NCBI GenBank assembly: GCA_046727955.1
Contig: JBKPDO010000105.1
Span: forward strand, 1 to 16,521
Direction of reading: 5' to 3'
DNA: 16,521 bases
Source of the DNA: DASVXQ01 sp046727955
GTDB lineage: Bacteria; Actinomycetota; CALGFH01
Below the pieces are notes generated by a model that had not been told where the DNA came from, did not search any database, and was given only the letters and a program-made list of their open reading frames with translations. Of the stretch, positions 1 to 6,213 are shown piece by piece (the stretch's first letter is position 1; every line of letters starts with the position of its first letter). Both the position numbers and the translations under genes were made by a program.

Positions 1-506
1 GGCTTGGCCCCGGCCTCGGCCTCGGCCTGCGGGTCGCCGCCGGCCAGGCGGGCGGCCGCCCCCTCGAACAGCGCCTCGGCCTGCCGGAGCCGATCGAGGT
101 CGGCGGCGGACACGCGGCTCGCCGCCAGCCGAGCCGCCAGCCCCTCCAGCTCGGCGCGGACCGCATAGGCCTCGCGGATCTCCTTCAGGGTGGGGCCGCG
201 CACCAAGGCGCCGCGGTTCGGCAGCAGCGACACGATGCCCCGGGCCTGCAGCTCGCGCAGCGCCTCCCTGACCGGCGTGCGGCTGACGGCGAACTCCGCG
301 GCGATTGCCTCCTGCCGCAGCCAGGTACCCACCGGCAGCGTGCCGACGAAGACACGGTCGCGGATCTCCCGCACGATGTGGTCCACGAGCTGTGCGTCCC
401 CGCCCTGCCCGGGGTCCGCGCCGTGCCCGGGGTCCCGGCTGAGCGCGGAGTCCCCGCGGCTCACCTCATGCACGGGCCAGCGCGCTCCAGCTACACCATC
501 GCCCAT
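1..506 (-). CDS. GntR-family (FadR/FCD subfamily) transcriptional regulator, 3' end outside window
   Basis: A DNA-binding repressor or activator of the GntR superfamily; ligand unknown. About 168 residues are present. After an acidic, Gly/Asp-rich N-terminal tail (about 1-35), the winged helix runs from about residue 38 to 105. It contains QEAIAAEFAVSRTPVREALR, the classic GntR recognition-helix region, followed by the wing NRGALVRG. An all-helical segment then begins (EIREAYAVRAELEGLAARLA), as in the FCD ligand-binding domain, and the gene runs off the left edge. The ATG at 506 was chosen because GGAG lies 5 bases upstream of it (GGAGCCCAG-ATG); an in-frame GTG at 473 is the alternative. The gene is divergent from the DUF4395-thioredoxin gene across 217 bp. 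What it controls cannot be read here, but autoregulation from the shared intergenic region is typical of the family. Confidence 0.92.
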   Translation of the reverse strand, partial: MGDGVAGARWPVHEVSRGDSALSRDPGHGADPGQGGDAQLVDHIVREIRDRVFVGTLPVGTWLRQEAIAAEFAVSRTPVREALRELQARGIVSLLPNRGALVRGPTLKEIREAYAVRAELEGLAARLAASRVSAADLDRLRQAEALFEGAAARLAGGDPQAEAEAGAK

Positions 507-556
507 CTGGGCTCCCGACCTGATGCTCCGCCTGCGGCGCCCCAGTGAAGCAGCGT

Positions 557-566
557 TTGTATCCAG
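557..566. promoter_or_regulatory. Possible GntR operator
   Basis: TTGTATCCAG matches 8 of 10 positions of the palindrome TTGTATACAA, the type bound by FCD-class GntR proteins. It sits about 50 bp upstream of the regulator's start. This is inference from one short imperfect match. Confidence 0.2.
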
Positions 567-606
567 TCTCAAGCCTCCCCGGCGGCTCCCCACCGTCCGC
601 GAGGCT

Positions 607-672
607 CCCGCCCTTCAGAGCCCCGCCTTCCGGGGCCCTCGCCTTTCGGGCCCTCGCCCTCCGGGGCCTCAC
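607..672. repeat. Short GC-rich degenerate repeats in the divergent intergenic region
   Basis: Variants of a phrase like GGCCCTCGCC / GGGGCCTC recur about four to five times between the two divergent genes. No coding sequence is supported here; long open frames across it run antisense to the GntR gene. Function unknown. Confidence 0.4.
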
Positions 673-687
673 CTGGGCGACCGCAGC

Positions 688-723
688 TTGACGGGTCTCG
701 CAATTACGAGGCACCTTGGTTGC
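688..723 (+). promoter_or_regulatory. Candidate promoter for a leaderless DUF4395-thioredoxin transcript
   Basis: TTGACG at 688-693 is a good -35. With an 18-bp spacer, CACCTT at 712-717 is a weak -10, and it would place the transcription start at or next to the ATG at 724. No convincing ribosome binding site precedes that ATG (only GAGG about 12 bases away), which fits leaderless expression, common in actinobacteria. The -10 match is poor. Confidence 0.35.
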
Positions 724-1428
724 ATGGACAACAAGAGAGCCACGACCGCCGACCCCTGGCGCGACACCGACGTGATCGACGCCCGCGCGCCGCGGTTCAA
801 TCAGGGGACTGTCGGCGTGGTCAGCGCGGTCGCCCTGCTGACTGGCTGGTGGTGGCTGTTCGGCCTGCTCGCCCTGCAGCTCGTGCTCGGTCTCACGCTT
901 GGCCGGCGCTGGTGCCTGCCCTGCGTGGCCTACTTCCGCCTGGTGCAGCCGGTGCTGGGCGAGGGCCGGGTCGAGGACGCCCGCCCGCCACGCTTCGCCA
1001 ACATGATTGGCGCGACGCTACTGGCGGTTACGACGCTGGCGTATCTCGTGGGCCTGCGGACCGTCGGCCTTGTCCTCGGCGCGATGGTGATGGTGCTGGC
1101 GTTGCTGGCCGCCGTGACGGGGCTCTGCGTTGGCTGTGAGCTCTACCGCCTGCTGGCAAGGACGCGCGGCGTCCGCTCGGGCACGGTCGGCGTCGTCGAC
1201 CTCGCGGAGCTCGGCGGCGACGGCGCGGGCGTCACCGTGGTCGAGTTCACCCACCCGCTCTGTAGCGAGTGCCGCGAACTAGAGGAGCGCCTCGCCGCCG
1301 GCGAGCGCCCGCTGCTCTCGGTCGACGTGTCGCGGCGACCCGACCTCGCCCGCCGCTATCACGTCACCGTGGTTCCCACCGCCTTCGCGGTCGCCGCCGA
1401 CGGCACCGTCCTCGAGCGCTTGACGTAG
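724..1428 (+). CDS. DUF4395 membrane protein fused to a thioredoxin-like domain
   Basis: A 234-residue inner-membrane protein, probably a thiol-disulfide or sulfur-related redox protein. The N-terminal DUF4395 part has hydrophobic segments at about 30-60, 93-112 and 113-134, a CLPC pair (C64, C67) and the family's typical GLCVGCELYRLL end (C135, C138). The C-terminal part (about 155-234) looks like a short thioredoxin fold: strand TVVEF, redox motif CSEC (C180, C183), helix RELEERL and the cis-proline motif VVPT (P218). The thioredoxin domain is shorter than a free-standing thioredoxin (about 80 against 105 residues). Three CxxC-type pairs, two near membrane helices and one in the thioredoxin-like domain, suggest an electron relay; that is inference. 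ATG 724 begins the homologous part; the frame is open far upstream but that portion is antisense to the GntR gene. Confidence 0.85.
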   Translation: MDNKRATTADPWRDTDVIDARAPRFNQGTVGVVSAVALLTGWWWLFGLLALQLVLGLTLGRRWCLPCVAYFRLVQPVLGEGRVEDARPPRFANMIGATLLAVTTLAYLVGLRTVGLVLGAMVMVLALLAAVTGLCVGCELYRLLARTRGVRSGTVGVVDLAELGGDGAGVTVVEFTHPLCSECRELEERLAAGERPLLSVDVSRRPDLARRYHVTVVPTAFAVAADGTVLERLT

Positions 1429-1541
1429 CGCCCTGGCCTAGCGCCCCGGCCTAGCGCCCCGGCCTAGCGCCCCGGCCTAGCGCCCCGGCCTAGCGCCCCG
1501 GCCTAGCGCCCCGGCCTAGCGCCCCGGCGTGGCGCCCGGCC
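1426..1541. repeat. Tandem array, 13-bp unit, about 9 copies
   Basis: The unit TAGCGCCCCGGCC starts on the stop codon of the preceding gene and repeats at 1426, 1439, 1452, 1465, 1478, 1491, 1504 and 1517. A degenerate 12-bp ninth copy follows at 1530. The first copy has one change (CCTGG), the eighth ends in CG, and the middle six are identical. Because 13 is not a multiple of three and each unit holds TAG, the array stops all three plus-strand frames. Identical middle copies indicate recent expansion by slippage. A degenerate relative, TAGCGCCCCGACGTGG, occurs at 3780. Confidence 0.95.
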
Positions 1542-1562
1542 TGTCTGAAGTTCTGCACGTAA
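1537..1562 (-). repeat. Dispersed 26-bp repeat, copy A
   Basis: Read on the minus strand, TTACGTGCAGAACTTCAG followed by ACAGGCCG matches 3752-3777 on the plus strand at 23 of 26 positions. The two copies are inverted relative to each other and each abuts GC-rich TAGCGCCCCG sequence. In both, one frame reads YVQN(F/L)RQA, so they may derive from related coding ends. Confidence 0.75.
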
Positions 1563-1636
1563 CCCTGGACATGGCGATCGCGCCGATCGCTGATGATGAA
1601 GTAGCCTCGATCCGCGGTGCGGGAGGGGGTCAGGGC
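1538..1636 (-). pseudogene. Gene fragment of unknown family
   Basis: One minus-strand frame shows strongly G/C third positions and reads LTPSRTADRGYFIISDRR followed by DRHVQGYVQNFRQA, then runs into the 13-bp array. It has no start, no recognisable domain and stops on its upstream side, so it looks like the remnant of a small protein. It could belong with the adjacent WD40 debris or be a separate gene end. Confidence 0.35.
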
Positions 1637-1671
1637 AGCCTAGCCCGATGACTGGACGGCGGTCGGCGCAG

Positions 1672-1776
1672 TGCGCAGACGCCACAGCCGGACGGTTAGG
1701 TAGTCGTCCGCGATGGCAATGGTCCCCCATCAGGGCTGAACGCCATATCCCTGATGCCGCCGAGTTGCCCATCCGC
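1672..1776 (-). pseudogene. WD40-repeat fragment, frameshifted
   Basis: On the minus strand one frame gives GGIRDMAFSPDGG, and the next frame continues at once as IAIADDYLTVRLWRLR. Together they form the second half of a WD40 blade (AFSPDG, then ADD-x-TVRLW). The frame change falls in the run of Gs after SPDG. There is no start codon, no full blade and a stop soon after, so this is debris from a WD40 protein. Nothing else in the window is WD40-like. The remainder of 1542-1792 shows no gene. Confidence 0.6.
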
Positions 1777-1792
1777 GAAGCCGAAGCCACTA

Positions 1793-2203
1793 CTAACGAC
1801 TTTCGTGGGCGGCAAGCGAGCCTAGGACGCAGAACTCGTTGCCCTCCGGGTCGGCGAGGACCACCCAGGAGACCTCGCCTTGACCCACGTCGGCACGCCG
1901 GGCTCCCAGACCGATCAGCCGCTCCACCTCCGCCTCGTGCGAGCACTCAATCGGCCTGACGTCCAGGTGCAGGCGGTTCTTGACCGTCTTGGCTTCGGGA
2001 ACGGTCACGAACACCAGCGTCGGGACACTGGGCGCCTGTCGCACCTGCTCGGCCAGGTCAGGCGGTTCCCGCTCCCAGGGCGCGATCTCGACCTGCGCGT
2101 CCTCGGTGCGCACCACGTGGTAGTCGAGGGCAGCGGCCCAGAACGCCGCCTGCGCAACAGGGTCGTGACAATCGACAACGATCTCGGTGAGCCTGCTCCC
2201 CAT
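1793..2203 (-). CDS. VOC-superfamily (glyoxalase-like) protein
   Basis: A single-domain 136-residue protein of the vicinal-oxygen-chelate fold. The substrate cannot be told from sequence; relatives include glyoxalase/bleomycin-resistance-like proteins of the Glyoxalase_6 type. It opens with SRLTEIVVDCHDPVAQAAFW, the usual first beta strand and helix. Its middle contains NRLHLDVRP and it closes with WVVLADPEGNEFCVL, both typical of the family; the His in HLDV and the Glu in NEFCV sit where metal ligands are usual. The ATG at 2203 was chosen because it starts exactly at the domain and has GAGG nine bases upstream; the frame stays open further upstream without homology. It is one of the few intact genes between 1.5 and 7 kb. 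Confidence 0.88.
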   Translation of the reverse strand: MGSRLTEIVVDCHDPVAQAAFWAAALDYHVVRTEDAQVEIAPWEREPPDLAEQVRQAPSVPTLVFVTVPEAKTVKNRLHLDVRPIECSHEAEVERLIGLGARRADVGQGEVSWVVLADPEGNEFCVLGSLAAHESR

Positions 2204-2284
2204 GAGGACCTCGCTGCTGGAGCCAGTTCGTCTTTGTGTGCTGGCAGCTTTCTGCCATACCCGTACAGCCAACAGCAACCGAAC

Positions 2285-2296
2285 CGAACCGGTTCG
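2285..2296. promoter_or_regulatory. Perfect palindrome, possible operator
   Basis: CGAACCGGTTCG is a perfect 12-bp inverted repeat about 85 bp upstream of the VOC gene start. It could bind a dimeric regulator; no factor can be named. Confidence 0.25.
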
Positions 2297-2603
2297 CTGC
2301 CTTCGGCCGACGAGCACCACGGGCTACGGGTCGCAGCAGGTGCAGCGCTTGTAGCAGCCGGGTCACGACAGATCATTCGGCCGTCTGCTCAGTTGAGCAG
2401 CTCCGACGACAAGGACGGCTGGACCTGACTGAGGCTGCCGTCAACGCCAGGAAGCCTGATCGCCATCGCCTGGACGGCCTGCGAGCCATGGCCAGCGTGA
2501 CGAGGGTGCGCCGGCCGGTGTCACGTCTTCGTAAAACCCGCGCCAGACGCAGGCATTACCCCAGGCCACGTAGACCAGTGCCTGGCCGGGGGTGCGCCCC
2601 AGG

Positions 2604-2626
2604 CCCCGGGGCGCGCGCCCCCGGGG
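2604..2626. terminator. GC-rich hairpin upstream of the lipoprotein gene
   Basis: CCCCGGGG and CCCCCGGGG flank a short CGCGCGC core, giving a very stable stem without a U tract. It lies 31 bp before the lipoprotein ATG, so it could be an upstream terminator or simply a palindrome. Confidence 0.3.
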
Positions 2627-2657
2627 ATGTCCACACCAGAGCCCAGAGGAGCGTCTC

Positions 2658-3196
2658 ATGCACGATTGCAGCGGCCGGGGAGCGCCGGCACGGCCACGCC
2701 CGCGCCGTCGGTGCCGCCCGCACCTGGCCGCGCTGGTCGGCGCGCTGGCCCTCACTCTCGCCGTCGCGGCCTGCGCCGGCGCCGGCAACAACACCGACGG
2801 GTGGCCAGCCTCAGCGGCGCCGACCAGCCGACCGCCAGCGGCAGCCGGGACCAACGGCAGGCGGCGCTCAACTTCGCCAAGTGCATGCGACAGCACGGCA
2901 TCAACATGCCCGACCCGAAGATCAGCGGGACTGGCAGGAACCTCGTCGACATCGTCCAGGAGGGCCCGACCGGCGTGGACCAGAAGGACCCGAGGCTCAA
3001 GGCGGCGCAGCAGGCCTGCCAGCGGTACCTGCCAACCGGCAGCCAGTCCAACCGGCCCGACCCGTGGCGGCGCCAGCGGGAGGTGCAGTTCGCCAGGTGC
3101 ATGCGCCAGCACGGTATCGACATGCCCGACCCGGGCCCCGACGGCGGGTTCGTGACCCATGGCGACAAGCCGGATGACCAGAAGTTCAAGGCGGCT
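2658..3196 (+). pseudogene. Lipoprotein with KCMRQHG repeats, frameshifted and 3'-truncated
   Basis: A secreted lipoprotein of the actinobacterial type with repeated FAKCMRQHG(I/V)-x-MPDP units, often found near efflux or ABC transporter genes; function unknown. The start ATG 2658 has AGAGGAG just upstream. An Arg-rich signal peptide leads to hydrophobic ALVGALALTLAVAAC, a clear lipobox with the lipidated Cys. The frame then breaks: restoring one G to the G run at 2799-2801 turns TDG-WPA into TDG-VASLSGADQ and continues into repeat 1 (NFAKCMRQHGINMPDP, ending QQACQRYLP) and repeat 2 (QFARCMRQHGIDMPDP, ending KFKAA). Repeat 2 stops at about 3196, where the sequence becomes the antisense of the SDR gene. 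Loss of the 3' end is clear; the single missing base could be mutation, slippage or, less likely, sequencing error. Confidence 0.8.
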
Positions 3197-3671
3197 TGGC
3201 GCCCGCGTAGTGCACGTACTCTCCAGGGCTGCCGATGGTGGCGGCCGCGGAGGAGATGTTGACGATCGCGCCGCCCCCACTATTGGCCAGGTCCCGCGCG
3301 GCACGGCGCGCGCACAGCAGATAACCGATGACGTTGACGTCGACGACCCGTCGCAGGTCGTCGGTGCGCGCATCGACCAGGCGCCCGAGCGGGCCGGTGA
3401 CGTCGGCGTTGTTGACCAGACCGGTGATCGGGCCGAGCTCGGCGGCGGCGGTGTCGAACAGTCGCTCGACGTCGGCCTCGATGCGGGTGTCCAGCTGGAC
3501 GGCGACGCAGCGGCTCCCGGCGTCGCGGACCGTGCCGGCGACCTTCTCGGCTGCCTCGGCGGCGTGCCGGTACCCGATCACGAGGTCGTGGCCGTCGGCG
3601 GCCAGGCGCGCGCAGGTGGCCGCGCCGATGCCCCGGCTTCCACCGGTGACGATGGTGACAGGTCGTCGCAC
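3186..3671 (-). pseudogene. Short-chain dehydrogenase/reductase (SDR), C-terminus missing
   Basis: An NAD(P)-dependent oxidoreductase of the classical SDR family, cut short. GTG 3671 starts it, with AGGAGG five bases upstream. The cofactor site TGGSRGIG, the acidic/basic segment after strand 2 (VIGYRHAAEAAEK), NNAD (normally NNAG), the catalytic Ser in IVNISSAAA and the YxxxK pair in HYAGAK are all present. Immediately after that Lys the frame reads PP and stops, giving 161 residues against about 245-255. The last third, with the substrate-binding helices, is absent. The break coincides with the break in the convergent lipoprotein gene, so both lost their 3' ends in one event. A stable active enzyme is unlikely. 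Confidence 0.9.
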
Positions 3672-3751
3672 GTGGCCTCCTGTCCTCCCCCTGTCCGCGG
3701 GCATGCGTGGGCGTGGCCGCGCCTGCCTTGGTGGACTTGTTGCACCGCCGA

Positions 3752-3777
3752 TTATGTGCAGAACCTCAGGCAGGCCG
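3752..3777 (+). repeat. Dispersed 26-bp repeat, copy B
   Basis: TTATGTGCAGAACCTCAG plus GCAGGCCG, 23 of 26 identical to the inverted copy at 1537-1562. It lies about 80 bp upstream of the SDR start and is followed at 3780-3795 by TAGCGCCCCGACGTGG, which matches the end of the 13-bp array (1517-1532) at 15 of 16 positions. Confidence 0.75.
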
Positions 3778-3882
3778 CTTAGCGCCCCGACGTGGTACCC
3801 CAGGCCAGCGCCCTGGTCTGGCGCCCCGGGCGGCCCGACGCCCAGGACTCGTCCCCTACCGGTGGGTTGGAGCCTCGGACCG

Positions 3883-3914
3883 ACCTTGCCGCGTCGGGTG
3901 CAGTTTGCCGCGCG
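3883..3914 (+). repeat. 32-bp island repeat, copy 1 (direct)
   Basis: Begins ACCTTGCCGCGTCGGGTGCA and ends TTTGCCGCGCG. Each unit carries TTGCCGCG twice, about 20 bp apart. It differs from copy 3 at only a few positions. Confidence 0.85.
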
Positions 3915-3925
3915 AAGCGCACCGC

Positions 3926-3957
3926 ACCTTGCCGCGTGGGATGCAGGTTGTCGCGCG
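3926..3957 (+). repeat. 32-bp island repeat, copy 2 (direct)
   Basis: Begins ACCTTGCCGCGTGGGATGCA and ends GGTTGTCGCGCG. It starts 43 bp after copy 1 in the same orientation and forms a near-perfect inverted pair with copy 3. Confidence 0.9.
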
Positions 3958-4001
3958 AATTGTCGGTCAGATCGCCCATAGCGGACGGCGGAGCAGCCAA
4001 C

Positions 4002-4033
4002 GGCGCGGCAACCTGCACCCCACGCGGCAAGGT
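4002..4033 (-). repeat. 32-bp island repeat, copy 3 (inverted)
   Basis: On the minus strand it begins ACCTTGCCGCGTGGGGTGCA and ends GGTTGCCGCGCC, 29 of 32 identical to copy 2. Copies 2 and 3 can fold into a long stem around a 44-base loop. They lie about 100 bp upstream of the DUF427 gene. No gene is supported in 3672-4136 apart from these repeats. Confidence 0.9.
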
Positions 4034-4136
4034 CGGGCACCCAGCCCCGCCGTGGGCAGGCTCAGGTGCGGCGGCCCTGTTGGCGCCTATTCTGGCTGTG
4101 GAGGATGCGTAGAGTCTGACGAACGGAGGCACGCCG

Positions 4137-4746
4137 ATGCCTGACTCTCTCGAGGACCTCGACGCCGGGGCCGTCCGGCCCGACACCGCACAGCACATCC
4201 GGGTCGAGCAGAGCCAGCGCCGCGTGCGGGCGTTCCTCGGCCACGTCGCCGTGGCGGATTCCACCCGGGTCCTGCTGCTGTCCGAGCGCGGGCACCTGCC
4301 CGTCTATTACTTTCCGCCCGAAGACGTTCGCATGGACTTGATGGAGCCAACCACGCGCACCACTCACTGCCCCTACAAGGGCGAGGCGTCCTACTGGACG
4401 GTCAGGGTGGGCGACCGGGTCGCCGAGAACGCCGCCTGGGGCTACCTCGAGCCGTTGCCGGAGCGCACCGACATCAAGGGGTACGTCGCCTTCTACTGGA
4501 ACCGGATGGACGCTTGGTACGAGGAGGATGACGAGGTCTTCGTGAGTCCGTGCGACCCCTACACCGGGTCGACGTGCTGAACAGCTCTCGGCACGTGCGC
4601 GTTGAGGTGGGCGGCGTGCCCCTGGCGGACACCCGCCGCCCGCGGCTGCTGTTCGAGACTGGACTACCGACTCGCTACATCGACGAAGGTCGATGTCCGT
4701 ATGGACCTGCTGGAGCCGAGAGCGACACCGTGACCGCCTGCCGTTA
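4137..4746 (+). pseudogene. Two-domain DUF427 protein, 5' part, frameshifted and interrupted
   Basis: DUF427 is a small conserved domain of unknown biochemical role. Here two copies are fused. ATG 4137 has GGAGG eight bases upstream. Domain 1 is intact (LPVYYFPPEDVRMDLMEPT, THCPYKGEASYWTV, VAFYWNRMDAWYEEDDEVFV). At the linker a missing C near 4565 (ACCCGGGTC expected, ACCGGGTC seen) ends the frame after YTGSTC. Adding it back continues as DPYTRVDVLNSSRHVRVEV, then GVPLADTRRPRLLFETGLPTRY. Domain 2 then has compensating +1 and +2 shifts around DVRMDLLEP (about 4689-4725) before SDTVTACRY. It is cut at about 4746 by the IS607-type element. Its C-terminus reappears at 6885-6983. The first 147 codons could still make a single-domain protein. 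Confidence 0.88.
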
Positions 4747-6213
4747 CCAGTTCTGTGAGCGTTGTGAGCGCTGGCTGGCTGGTACCCCTGCTCGGGTTCC
4801 TCCCCCTGCTGCTGGAGCCGGGGTCGGTTCTGGCGTCATCGGCCCCCGCCACCATGGGTGGTCTTCTGGGGCCTCGCACGCGCCACGCGGAGCGTGGGCC
4901 TGCCCGCCGTGGTCGCCCACCAGCGGCACCGGGGCGGCAACTCCACCCCGCTGGACATCCCGGTCACCATCGACGTCGCCAGCGACAGCGACCGGTCCGG
5001 TCCAGTCACGGAGGTTGCGGGCCGCATTCGCGTTGCGGTCCACGAGATTCCCGCACCCCGGGCACACCCACACCCGCTCGCCGAGCTTGAGGTCGGCCTG
5101 GTAGCCACCGCAGCCATGGTGGGTCTTGGAGGAGGCGAACCACCGGCCGGCGACCTGAAGCTGGCCGCCGACCCATTGGCACTTGTAGGCCAGGGTGGGA
5201 CGGACCCGGCCCAACCCCGCCTGGGCGACGGTGCGCCGAAACGCCCGCCGCCCCATCCCACGGCCCATCGCGGCGACGTCGAGGTCCTCGACCACGACGG
5301 TGCCGTAGCGTCGTGCCATCCGGGTAGTAAGGGTGTGCAGTTGGTTGGTGCGGAGGTTGGCCGCCCGCCGGTCCAGGGCTGCCAGCTTGGCGTTCGCCTG
5401 GCGGTACCCTCGGGAGCCGACCATGCGGCGGGAGCGTTGCCGGGCGACCCGGCGGCGCTGGGTGTGGGTCTCGGCCCACGGCGCGGGATGGGTGATGCGC
5501 TCGATGGCGTCGTCGTGGTGGGCGATGACGGCCCACTCCCCGCCGATGCCAAGGTCGACCCCACAGCGGGCAGCCGGTTGGCTGGGCGTGCGCGGCTGCT
5601 GGGCGACGATCGCCTGGACCGACACAACCAGCCGCCCGCCGTGCTCCGACAGCGTCATCGACAGCACCCGCGCCCGACCCTTGGCGACCAACCGCTAGAG
5701 CCGGCGGGTGTTCTCCTTGGCCCGCAGCCGCCCGATCACCGGCAGCACGAGGTGGCGCCGGTCGGCCTCCAGGCGCATCGCACCGGTGGTGAAGCGCACC
5801 CGGCCGCGGTCGCGATGGCGAGCCTTGAAGCGGGGGAACCCGACCCGCCGGCCGGCGCGGCGACCATGCTTGGACGCCGACCAGTTGCCAAGCGCCGCCG
5901 CCAGGTCGGCGATCCCCGAGGCGTAGGCCTCCTTGGAGGAGCACCGCCACCAGGGCGCAACCTGCTGCTTGGCGTGGTCCCACTGCTTGCGGAGCGCATA
6001 GAAGTCCCACGCCAGCGGCGGCACCGCCGGGTCGGCGGCTCGAGCGTCAAGGTTCGCCTTGACCTGGGCAAGCGCCCAGTTGTAGGCAAACCGCCGCCCA
6101 CCAAAGCTCTGCGCGATCCGTCCGGGCTGCGCAGGGCTGGTCGGCTCGACCTCGAAGCGGAAGCCGCGAGCAGCCCAGCCGTCGGGGATGGCGAACCGCT
6201 GACGGGTGCCCAT
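4744..6213 (-). pseudogene. tnpB: TnpB (IS200/IS605/IS607 RNA-guided nuclease) with in-frame amber codon
   Basis: TnpB proteins are RNA-guided DNA nucleases ancestral to Cas12. The frame runs 489 codons from ATG 6213. The N-terminal part (RFEVEPTSPAQPGRIAQS, FGGRRFAYNWALAQ, FPRFKARHRDRGRVRFTTG) is typical. Codon 173 is TAG (5695-5697), between RRL and RLVAKGRARVL; reading through restores the rest. The RuvC triad is intact: Asp in GVDLGIG (about 220), Glu in VVVEDLDVAAM (about 309), Asp in VDRNANAARNL (about 392). The zinc ribbon is altered: SKTHHGCG replaces the usual SKTCSGCG, so the first Cys is His; the second pair CPGC is normal. The C-terminal 80 residues are Gly/Pro-rich and use a stop supplied by the DUF427 flank. 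Long plus-strand frames here are antisense shadows. Confidence 0.92.

Larger units (their letters stand above)
2204..2657. other. Gene-free stretch
   Basis: About 450 bp with open frames on both strands but no recognisable protein, no consistent codon bias and no RNA gene that I can see. It contains a perfect 12-bp palindrome (CGAACCGGTTCG, 2285-2296) preceded by two more CGAAC-like units, and a strong GC hairpin near its right end. Part of it (about 2450-2590) may be old coding debris but I cannot assign it. Confidence 0.5.

Noticed and set aside
190..723. Open frame extending the DUF4395-thioredoxin gene upstream by 178 codons
   Set aside because: It runs antisense through the GntR gene, is Arg/Pro/Ser-rich, and homology begins only at the ATG at 724.
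1426..1541. CRISPR array
   Set aside because: The units are contiguous 13-mers without spacers; the same applies to the 12-bp array at 9454-9525.
4744..4900. Defined omegaRNA (reRNA) of the TnpB element
   Set aside because: Expected in this position by family knowledge, but the structure and guide boundary cannot be drawn from this degenerate copy alone.
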